Source of the DNA: Granulicella sp.
GTDB lineage: Bacteria > Acidobacteriota > Terriglobia > Terriglobales > Acidobacteriaceae
Direction: 5' to 3'
Assembly (NCBI GenBank): GCA_027335345.1
Contig: DAHWOF010000187.1
Span: forward strand, 1 to 33,902
DNA length: 33,902 nucleotides
The notes under the pieces are model-generated. The model did no database searches, had not been told where the DNA came from, and saw nothing but the letters and a program-made list of their open reading frames with translations. Shown one piece after another: positions 7,914-15,107 of the stretch (within the stretch, counting starts at the first letter, position 1; the number at the start of each line of letters is the position of its first letter). Both the position numbers and the translations under genes were made by a program.

Positions 7914-8686
7914 AGATTACCCGCAAGGAGTTTCTCGAACTCAGCGGCCTCTCGGTTTTGGCTGCCGGCGCTTTGCACGCCGTACATGCAGTCAAGGCCG
8001 AAGAGACCTCCCATCCGGCCGGCGCACAGGCTGACCCGCCAAAGAAGCAGATGGCTTTAGCCATCGATCTGCGCAAGTGCCGCCAGAGACTGGGTTGCAA
8101 TCTCTGCAGCGCGGCTTGTAATGCAGCCCACAATGTCCCGCAGTTCTCTGATCCCAGGCATCAGGTCAAGTGGATCTGGAGCGAGCCATTTGCCGAGGTC
8201 TTTCCGCTCGATCAGAATGGTTACACCCGTCGCAACTACACTGGCAGCCCACTGCCTATCTTGTGCAATCACTGCGACCATCCCCCGTGTGTTGAAGTCT
8301 GCCCTACTGGAGCCACCTGGAAGCGCGCCGAGGATGGCGTCGTGATGATGGATTGGCACCGCTGCATCGGCTGCAAATACTGCATCACCGCTTGTCCTTA
8401 CGATGCGCGGAGTTTCAACTTCTCTGATCCCCGGACTGCGCTCCAGCAGGTCAATCCGGACTTCCCCACGCGCACTCTGGGGGTGGTCGAGAAATGCGAC
8501 TTTTGTGCCGAGCGTCTTGCCAAAGGGGAACCTCCGGCCTGTGTCGAAGCCTGTCCAGAGAAGGCGATCGTCTTCGGCGATGTGCACGATGCATCCTCGG
8601 AGATCTCCAAGGCGCTTGAAGAAAGTTACAGCCTCCGGCGAAAGCCGGAGTTGGGCACTGGTCCCAACGTGTTCTATTTCCTGTGA
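7910..8686 (+). CDS. dsrO: DsrO, periplasmic ferredoxin-type subunit
   Basis: This 258-aa protein carries 16 cysteines in four [4Fe-4S] motifs: C57/63/66/70, C119/122/127/131, C152/155/158/162 and C196/199/211/215. It is predicted to relay electrons between DsrJ and DsrP on the outer face. The N-terminus is a Tat-type signal, but the twin-arginine pair reads TRKEFLEL (Arg-Lys), not Arg-Arg, followed by a hydrophobic stretch to about residue 28. The ATG overlaps the dsrJ stop. Confidence 0.94.
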   Translation: MKITRKEFLELSGLSVLAAGALHAVHAVKAEETSHPAGAQADPPKKQMALAIDLRKCRQRLGCNLCSAACNAAHNVPQFSDPRHQVKWIWSEPFAEVFPLDQNGYTRRNYTGSPLPILCNHCDHPPCVEVCPTGATWKRAEDGVVMMDWHRCIGCKYCITACPYDARSFNFSDPRTALQQVNPDFPTRTLGVVEKCDFCAERLAKGEPPACVEACPEKAIVFGDVHDASSEISKALEESYSLRRKPELGTGPNVFYFL

Positions 8687-8696
8687 GGATAAGCCT

Positions 8697-9860
8697 GTGT
8701 CCCTGATCGAAAAGACGTTGGCCGGTGGTCGTCGATACTGGCTTTGGCTGGGTTTTCTGGCTGTCCTGATGGTGATGGCCCTGCTCGGGTGGGTTCAGGA
8801 GCAGCAGGTCGGCCTGGGCATCACCGATCTCAGCCGCAATATGCCCTGGGGACTCTACATCGGTCAGTTCATCTTCTGCGTGGGGGTGGGTGACGCCGCC
8901 CTGGTCGTCATGCTTCCCTACTACCTGCACCATTGGAGGGCCTATGCCAAGGTCGCCCTTCTCGGTCAGATCCTGGGCACAGTAGGCGTGATTCTGGCCA
9001 TGCTGTTCATCTTTGTCAGCATGGGCAAACCGGTTCGGCTGATCAATGTTCTTCTCTATCCTCATCCGAGATCTCTTATCTTCTGGGACATGCTCACTCT
9101 GAGCGGCTATGTCATCCTGACCGCCATCATCATCTTTCGATTGCTCATTGCCGAACAGGAGCACAGCGCGCCACCTCTCTGGACCCAAAGGCTTGTCCTG
9201 CTCTCTTTTCCCTGGGCTGTAGGCATTCATACCGTCACGGCGTTTCTCTTGTGCGGTCTGGTGGCTCGCCCCTATTGGTTCACAGCTCTGCTCGCTCCCC
9301 GCTTCCTCGCCTCTGCTTTGACCGCGGGATCAGCCATGCTGGTGCTCATCCTCCTGCTCCTCAAGCGCCTAGAGCTCTTCGATGCGGAAGAAGACGCTCT
9401 GCGCAGGCTCGCCACAACCGCCGCTTACTGCCTGGTTGTGCATGTCTTCTTCACTCTGGTCGAGTTCTTCAACGTCTTCTACGGTGGAGTTCCGCAAGAG
9501 GTCGAGCATGTGGATTATCTCTATGGAGGCCTCACCGCAACGTCCCCGGTCGCTCCCTGGATGTGGCTCTCCGCAGTTCTTGCTTTGGTGGCCTTGCTGG
9601 TGCTGCTGGTCCCCGCTCTGCGGCAGCGGACTCCACTTCTCCTCGCTGCCTGCACATCCGCTGTCATCTCCATCTGGATCGAAAAAGGTTTTGGCATGCT
9701 CGTCGGGGGCTTTGAGCCGTCGCCGTTCGGAGCCACGCCGCCCTATGTCCCGGACTTCTCCGAGTGGAAGGTCGCTGCCGGAATCTGGGCCTTGGGAGCG
9801 TTCCTCGTCACCCTGATGTACAAGATCGTCTTCTCCGTTCGGAAGGAAGCAGAAAGCTAG
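8697..9860 (+). CDS. dsrP: DsrP, NrfD-like integral membrane subunit
   Basis: This very hydrophobic protein of 387 aa, with about ten predicted helices, belongs to the NrfD/PsrC family. These proteins bind quinone and pair with a DsrO/NrfC-type ferredoxin. Family-like features are MPWGLYIGQFIF near the N-terminus and a charged loop GGVPQEVEHVDYLYGG. The GTG at 8697 is chosen because it lies 10 nt after the dsrO stop with GAGGAT upstream. The longer frame to 8403 is dsrO antiframe sequence. Confidence 0.93.
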   Translation: MSLIEKTLAGGRRYWLWLGFLAVLMVMALLGWVQEQQVGLGITDLSRNMPWGLYIGQFIFCVGVGDAALVVMLPYYLHHWRAYAKVALLGQILGTVGVILAMLFIFVSMGKPVRLINVLLYPHPRSLIFWDMLTLSGYVILTAIIIFRLLIAEQEHSAPPLWTQRLVLLSFPWAVGIHTVTAFLLCGLVARPYWFTALLAPRFLASALTAGSAMLVLILLLLKRLELFDAEEDALRRLATTAAYCLVVHVFFTLVEFFNVFYGGVPQEVEHVDYLYGGLTATSPVAPWMWLSAVLALVALLVLLVPALRQRTPLLLAACTSAVISIWIEKGFGMLVGGFEPSPFGATPPYVPDFSEWKVAAGIWALGAFLVTLMYKIVFSVRKEAES

Positions 9861-10712
9861 GTGAGTATCGTGAACCATCAAATCGGAATGGTATATCTGG
9901 TGGGCGCAGGGCCCGGACATCCGGACCTGCTGACCGTCAAAGCTGTCAATCTCCTGCGCAAGGCGGATGTGATCGTCTATGACCGCCTGATTCAGGAAGA
10001 CGTGCTGGATCTCGGCAATCCTGCCGCCGAACGGATCTACATGGGCAAGTGCGTCGGCGGTCACGCCTCCCGGCAGGACGAGATCGATGCCCTGCTGGTC
10101 GAAAAGGCTCGTGAAGGCAAGATCGTCGTTCGCCTCAAGGGCGGCGATCCCTTTCTGTTCGGTCGCGGCGCAGAAGAGGCCGAGTACCTCATTGACCGTG
10201 GCATCCCTTTTGATGTGATCCCCGGAGTCTCCTCCGCTCTCTCCGCACCGCTCAGCGCTGGAATTCCGGTCACCCACCGCGATCTGGCCTCCGGCATAGC
10301 CATCGTCACCGGTCACTTCTCCACGGACGAGCACGAGCAGGCGCTTGACTTCTCCGCACTCAGCCGAATGCCAACCCTGGTGGTGCTGATGGGCGTGCAT
10401 ACCGTGGCGACAATTGCCTCGCGACTCATCCAGGCAGGCCGCGAGCCGTCTACACCCGCTGCAATGATTCAAACGGCCTTCTGGCCAGGACAGAAGGCGG
10501 TTGTGGCCACGCTCGGAACCATCGCAGAGGAGGCAACCCGGCAGGGCGTCGTTGCGCCAGCCACTCTGGTCATCGGCGAAGTGGTTCGGCTGCACGAAAA
10601 GTTGCGCGTCGCGGCTCGCGAGCTCCAGAACCCAACCGGCGAGTTCTCCTGCTCCGCTCCCACTATCTCTGCCGTGGACGCAGCATTCGCCGGCATGACA
10701 TTCACAAATTAA
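9861..10712 (+). CDS. cobA: Uroporphyrinogen-III C-methyltransferase (siroheme/cobalamin precursor)
   Basis: This SAM-dependent enzyme makes precorrin-2, the precursor of the siroheme used by DsrAB. It shows VYLVGAGPGHPDLLT near the N-terminus, DVIVYDRL, RLKGGDPFLFGRG, VIPGVSSA and the PVTHRD motif, all typical SUMT signatures. The length (283 aa) suits a stand-alone CobA without the CysG dehydrogenase/chelatase part. The start is uncertain among GTG 9861, GTG 9870 (AGGTGA 5 nt upstream) and ATG 9888. It follows dsrP directly. Confidence 0.93.
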   Translation: MSIVNHQIGMVYLVGAGPGHPDLLTVKAVNLLRKADVIVYDRLIQEDVLDLGNPAAERIYMGKCVGGHASRQDEIDALLVEKAREGKIVVRLKGGDPFLFGRGAEEAEYLIDRGIPFDVIPGVSSALSAPLSAGIPVTHRDLASGIAIVTGHFSTDEHEQALDFSALSRMPTLVVLMGVHTVATIASRLIQAGREPSTPAAMIQTAFWPGQKAVVATLGTIAEEATRQGVVAPATLVIGEVVRLHEKLRVAARELQNPTGEFSCSAPTISAVDAAFAGMTFTN

Positions 10713-10730
10713 TCAGGAAAGGAAACTGAC

Positions 10731-10982
10731 ATGGCGGAAGTAACCGTAGCAAGCATCGCTGAAGAGATGTTCCAGTATGTCTCCGAGTGCGCTGGAAAGA
10801 AGAACCTTAAGGCCGGCGACCTGACCAAGTTCGCCATCAGCAAACACGGCGAAGAGGCTTGCACCAAAGATATGTGCAAGCAGGCTATTCGTGAACTTAT
10901 CGACTCCGAGCGCTGCATCTACAGCTATCTGGGCGGGTCTTACATTCAACTACCGCCCACTCCCGGCAGCGAAGTCATCTGA
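10731..10982 (+). CDS. dsrD: DsrD, activator of sulfite reductase
   Basis: This 83-aa protein has the winged-helix-like fold family features of DsrD: an N-terminal helix (EEMFQYVSECAGKKNL), KAGDLTKFAI, CTKDMCKQAIRELI and the wing CIYSYLGGSYIQLP. In sulfate reducers DsrD is an allosteric activator of DsrAB. Its presence is widely used as a marker of the reductive pathway, although exceptions exist. AGGAAAGGAA precedes the ATG. It sits between the siroheme genes cobA and dsrN. Confidence 0.93.
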   Translation: MAEVTVASIAEEMFQYVSECAGKKNLKAGDLTKFAISKHGEEACTKDMCKQAIRELIDSERCIYSYLGGSYIQLPPTPGSEVI

Positions 10983-10999
10983 CCATCACGGAGGCGGAG

Positions 11000-12424
11000 A
11001 TGAGCGCTCCTCATAATCCATCTCGGCTCGTGATCGCCGGCCTGGCCGGCGACTCGGGAAAATCCATCGTCTCTCTGGCGGTTCTGCGCAGGCTATCCTC
11101 CACCGGCTCGTTCGTTCGCGCCTTCAAAAAAGGACCGGACTATATCGACTCCGCATGGCTGTCCTGGGCATCGCAGCAACCTGCAAGGAACCTCGACACC
11201 TGGATGATGGGCTTTGACCGCGCTGCGCTCTCCTTTCAGCGCCACGCCACGGCCGATGGTCTCAATCTCATTGAAGGCAACCGTGGCGTCTTCGATGGAT
11301 CCGATGCCGCCGGTACGCATAGCACTGCCGAGCTGGCAAAGGCGCTTCAGGCCCCCGTACTGCTGGTCGTCAACGTCGCCAAGATGACCCGCACCGCCGG
11401 GGCGCTTGTCCTCGGCTGCCTGCGACTCGATCCTGCGTTGAACTTGGCTGGCGTCATCCTGAATCGTGTCCATGGATTACGCCACGAAGCGGTTGTGCGG
11501 GCCTCGATCGAAGCAGCTACCGGCCTTCCCGTCGTTGGCGCTGTTCCGTCCTTCGGTGCGGATATCCTCCCGGACCGGCATCTCGGACTCGTGACCCCGT
11601 CTGACTTCAAAGGAATCGATCGTCTGCCGGAGATCTTGGAGAAGGTTGCGGGAAACCTCGACATGGATCTGATTCTCTCGATCGCCGCTCAGGCGCCGCT
11701 TCTTTTGCCTCCGGCGTCTGGCCCGAGCCTTCCCCTGTCTTCTGGCTCCAGCCATGCCCCACGCATCGTCGTTCTTCGCGATGCCGCCTTCAACTTCTAT
11801 TATCCGGAGAATCTGGAAGCCCTCGCCGCTGGCGGCGCCGAACTGGTCTTCCACTCCTCCATGGAAGACGGCGCACTGCCCGCAGCTGCGGACGCCATCT
11901 ACATTGGAGGAGGTTTCCCGGAGGTCCACGCAGCCAGGATCAGCGCGAACAACAGCTTTTTAAACTCGTTGGCTGCAGCCGCCACACGCAACGTTCCCAT
12001 CTACGCCGAGTGTGGTGGCCTGATGCTCCTCAGCAGATCCATCGAGTGGGGAGGGAAGCAGCATCCCATGGCCGGCGTTCTGCCCATTGATGTGACGCTG
12101 GAAGACACGCACCAGGGGCATGGCTACGTGGAGATGATCGTGACTGAACCCAATCCGTTCTTCCCCCAGGACACGTTGCTGCGCGGCCATGAGTTTCATT
12201 ACTCCAGTATCGAAACGAAGACCGGAAGGCCGACGACGGCCTGCGCTGTTCGCCGTGGTACAGGAGCGTTTGACAAGCGTGACGGCCTCATCCTGAACAA
12301 CGTTTGGGCCAGCTATACCCACCTGCATGCATCCTCATCTCCTGAGTGGGCTGAAGGGATGATGCTGGCCGCGCGCCGTCATCTCTCTGGCCGGAACGTC
12401 TCCGCGCAACGGAGTTCTCTGTGA
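11000..12424 (+). CDS. dsrN: DsrN, siroheme amidase (CobB/CbiA-like)
   Basis: This 474-aa protein is homologous to cobyrinic acid a,c-diamide synthase. The N-terminal ATP-binding domain has AGLAGDSGKS (P-loop-like). The C-terminal type-I glutamine amidotransferase domain has YIGGGFPE and the nucleophile segment YAECGGLMLL, with a late histidine segment GHEFHYSS. In dsr operons this enzyme amidates siroheme for DsrAB. GGAGG lies 9 nt before the ATG. A cobalamin role is less likely given the neighbours. Confidence 0.93.
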   Translation: MSAPHNPSRLVIAGLAGDSGKSIVSLAVLRRLSSTGSFVRAFKKGPDYIDSAWLSWASQQPARNLDTWMMGFDRAALSFQRHATADGLNLIEGNRGVFDGSDAAGTHSTAELAKALQAPVLLVVNVAKMTRTAGALVLGCLRLDPALNLAGVILNRVHGLRHEAVVRASIEAATGLPVVGAVPSFGADILPDRHLGLVTPSDFKGIDRLPEILEKVAGNLDMDLILSIAAQAPLLLPPASGPSLPLSSGSSHAPRIVVLRDAAFNFYYPENLEALAAGGAELVFHSSMEDGALPAAADAIYIGGGFPEVHAARISANNSFLNSLAAAATRNVPIYAECGGLMLLSRSIEWGGKQHPMAGVLPIDVTLEDTHQGHGYVEMIVTEPNPFFPQDTLLRGHEFHYSSIETKTGRPTTACAVRRGTGAFDKRDGLILNNVWASYTHLHASSSPEWAEGMMLAARRHLSGRNVSAQRSSL

Positions 12425-12458
12425 GTGTGAGTTTCCCGCGAATGATTGGAGGTTCATG

Positions 12459-13367
12459 ATGACCTTGCTGCTGCCCATCGCAATCTACGTCGGGCTGGGC
12501 GTCTCCCTTCTCGGCTGCCTGCTCCGCATCTTTCAGTACGCCAGAACCCCCGTCCCTTTGGTCTGGGATCTGCTTCCGGCTTCTGGCGAAGAAACCGATC
12601 ATGCCGAGCATCGCGGATCTTACTTTGAGGAGACCAACTGGTCGAAGCACCCGCACCACGAACATTCTTTCTGCGAGATCAGCGCAATGCTTCAGGATAT
12701 CTTTCTGCTGCATGGCCTCTGGAGGATCAATCGACCCCTCTGGCAGTGGTCGTTTCCCTTCCACGCCGGTCTGTACCTGCTCCTGGCCGGCGGCTCTCTC
12801 TCCGGCCTCGGCGTACTCTTTCACCCCTACGCGATTGCCGCAGTCATCTTCTTGCTGGCGCGGATCTGCGCCTGGGCCGGCTTGTGGTTGACGCTCTTTG
12901 GCAGCATCGGCCTCGCGTGGCGACGAATCACCGATGCGAACCTGCGACCCTATACCGTGCCCGGCGACCTGATCAACCTTGGCGGTTTTGCCCTCGCCTG
13001 TCTATTGATTCTGGCTGGCAGCTTGAGCCGAACCATGCCGCCGTTCCAGGAGACAGTTTTTGCTCTGCTCACCTTTCAGAAGATCCTGCAACTGCCTGTT
13101 CTCACCCAGGTTGGCATCGTGATTGGCTCTGCCATGGCAGGGTATATTCCGTTTACACAGATGGCCCATTTCATCGCAAAGTACATTACCTACTTCCTGG
13201 AGCGCCGCGAGGACGCTGCGATGAAAGCAACCATCCAAGCCGAAATGGCCCGGAACCTCGCCTATCATCCCACCTGGTCCGCCTCCCATATCGCTGCCGA
13301 AGGCAACAAAAGCTGGGCGGAGATCGCTATCTCCAATCCAATCTCCGCGGAAAGGATCTCCAAATGA
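12459..13367 (+). CDS. Second DsrM-like membrane cytochrome b (DsrM2)
   Basis: This 302-303 aa NarI/DsrM-like membrane protein has about five to six helices. Candidate heme ligands are the histidines in FLLHGLWR, FPFHAGLY and QMAHFIAKY, near the pattern in DsrM (4912-5898). A hydrophilic segment rich in His/Glu (about residues 40-70, including KHPHHEHSF) precedes the second helix. Two ATGs are possible (12456, 12459), and GGAGG at 12448-12452 is spaced better for 12459. The stop overlaps the next start (ATGA), so it is the partner of the DsrK-like protein. TmcC/HmcE-type identity is an alternative. Confidence 0.8.
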   Translation: MTLLLPIAIYVGLGVSLLGCLLRIFQYARTPVPLVWDLLPASGEETDHAEHRGSYFEETNWSKHPHHEHSFCEISAMLQDIFLLHGLWRINRPLWQWSFPFHAGLYLLLAGGSLSGLGVLFHPYAIAAVIFLLARICAWAGLWLTLFGSIGLAWRRITDANLRPYTVPGDLINLGGFALACLLILAGSLSRTMPPFQETVFALLTFQKILQLPVLTQVGIVIGSAMAGYIPFTQMAHFIAKYITYFLERREDAAMKATIQAEMARNLAYHPTWSASHIAAEGNKSWAEIAISNPISAERISK

Positions 13368-14971
13368 AAGATGTCATACGAGTCAGTGATATGTCGCGTC
13401 GGAATAGCGACTCGCTATGCACCTTGGATGAGCCCGATCTGAAGCCTTCACCTTCCAGCCTGGGTTCGGTAAAGGAAGGTCCCGCGCTTACGCCCTTGAA
13501 GCCCGAGGTGATCCAGTGCTGCGAGTGCAGCCTGGACGGAACCTGCGCGCTCAACATCGCTCGTCCAAAATCGCGCGAGGAGGAGGACCGCCTCGTCGCC
13601 TCGTTCCTCTCCGGACTGGAGAAGCTCTTCACCCGAGAGAACAACTGGACCTTTCTTCGCTTCCTCGTCTACACCATGGAAAACTGCACCCGCTGCCAAA
13701 GCTGCTCGGATGCCTGCCACATCTATGAAGCCAGCGGGCGCCAGGAGATCTATCGCCCCACCTATCGCACTGAGGTGCTGCGGCGTCTCTACTTCAAATA
13801 CGTCAAGCATGGTGGCCTGCTCAGCGCATGGCAGCACGGCGACATCGAGTTGAACTGGCCCTTGGTTGCACGGCTTGCCGAACTCTCCTACCGTTGCAAC
13901 CTCTGTCGGCGCTGCGCCCAGGTATGCCCCATCGGCGCTGACAACGGTCTGCTAGCCCATGAACTGCGCAAGATCTTCAGTCAGGAGATGGGCATCCATC
14001 CCAAAGAGCTGCATGACAAGGGAACCATGTTGCAACTCAAGGTCGGCTCAACCACCGGTATGCCCGCCGCCGCCGTCAAGGACAACGTCGAGTTCATCGA
14101 TGAGGACATGAGCGAAAGAACAGGCCTCGAAGTCCATACTCCATGGGACGTCGAAGGAGCCGATGTCTTGCTGATTCATAACGCCGGCGAGATACTGGCG
14201 TGGCCAGAGAATCCCGGGGCGTACGCCGTCGTCCTGAACGCCGCGGGCATCCGCTGGACCCTCTCCTCGGAGCTGGCAGGCTACGACGCAGTCAACTACG
14301 GCCTCTGGTATGACGACGCTCAGTTCACACGGGTCGCGCTGAAGCAGCTAGAGGTGGCGCGCAAGCTCAAAGTGAAGAAGATCGTCATCGGCGAGTGTGG
14401 CCATGCCCACAAGTCACTTCTCGTCAATGTGAACCGGATCGCTGACGACGAGCTCAATATACCTCGCTTCAGCTCGATTGATCTCTTGCGGGACATCGTC
14501 TTCAGCGGCAAGCTCAAACTGGATCCCTCGCGCAACAACTTTCCCATCACCCTGCAGGATCCCTGCGCCATCGTGCGCCTGATGCGAATCATCGAACCGC
14601 AACGGGAGATTCTGCACGCGATCGCTCCCCGCTTTCGCGAGATGACGCCCCATGGAGTCGACAACTATTGCTGCGGAGGAGGCGGAGGGCTCGCCATCTT
14701 GAATGCAAATAACTTCGGCGACTGGCGTTCTGAAGTAGCCGGACGCAAGAAACTCGATCAGATTCTGAATGCCTTTTCGGATTCGCTCGGTTCCTCCATC
14801 CCCAAGTACGTCTGCGCCCCTTGCAGTAACTGCAAAGGGCAGATACGCGACCTTTTCTCCTATTGGAATATATGGGAGCGGAATCGCATCCTGTATGGCG
14901 GCCTGGCCGAACTGGTCGTGAACGCCATGGCGGAGGTAAAACCTGGCTTTCTTGACTGGGAGTGGCGTTGA
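13364..14971 (+). CDS. Second DsrK/HdrD-like iron-sulfur protein (DsrK2)
   Basis: This 535-aa protein resembles DsrK: two ferredoxin motifs (C108/111/114/118 and C178/181/184/188), the CCG segment DNYCCGGGGG and a later CAPCSNCKGQ. It differs from the first DsrK in an N-terminal motif with C52, C53, C55 and C61 (CCECSLDGTC), suggesting one more metal site. No J/O/P-like genes follow. It probably forms a two-subunit quinol-linked disulfide/trisulfide reductase with DsrM2. The acceptor could be DsrC or another thiol protein. TmcB-like function is possible. It is the last gene of the cluster. Confidence 0.82.
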   Translation: MKDVIRVSDMSRRNSDSLCTLDEPDLKPSPSSLGSVKEGPALTPLKPEVIQCCECSLDGTCALNIARPKSREEEDRLVASFLSGLEKLFTRENNWTFLRFLVYTMENCTRCQSCSDACHIYEASGRQEIYRPTYRTEVLRRLYFKYVKHGGLLSAWQHGDIELNWPLVARLAELSYRCNLCRRCAQVCPIGADNGLLAHELRKIFSQEMGIHPKELHDKGTMLQLKVGSTTGMPAAAVKDNVEFIDEDMSERTGLEVHTPWDVEGADVLLIHNAGEILAWPENPGAYAVVLNAAGIRWTLSSELAGYDAVNYGLWYDDAQFTRVALKQLEVARKLKVKKIVIGECGHAHKSLLVNVNRIADDELNIPRFSSIDLLRDIVFSGKLKLDPSRNNFPITLQDPCAIVRLMRIIEPQREILHAIAPRFREMTPHGVDNYCCGGGGGLAILNANNFGDWRSEVAGRKKLDQILNAFSDSLGSSIPKYVCAPCSNCKGQIRDLFSYWNIWERNRILYGGLAELVVNAMAEVKPGFLDWEWR

Positions 14972-15107
14972 GTAGCTGCCTCCCGCGGGGCTTGGGGCTC
15001 TGCTGGGTATGGCAAATCCGATCGCAGGCGTTCGTGCTTTGCTGGGGCAGCGCATCCTTGGTCGCCTTGATCTGTGGACTGGCCGACGGAAGCCGGGAGC
15101 CAGTATC

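Noticed and set aside
9369-10595. 408-aa open frame on the minus strand
   Set aside because: It covers the dsrP/cobA junction in antisense, which a real gene is unlikely to do in a coupled operon, and it has no recognisable motif.
12746-13363. 206-residue N-terminal extension of the DsrK2 frame
   Set aside because: It overlaps dsrM2 completely in another frame. The ATG at 13364 with ATGA coupling is the natural start.
12459-14971. Identification as a TmcCB or HmcEF pair
   Set aside because: No multiheme cytochrome c or other Tmc/Hmc gene is next to it, and it sits inside the dsr cluster. Kept only as an alternative, because sequence reading alone cannot separate the families.
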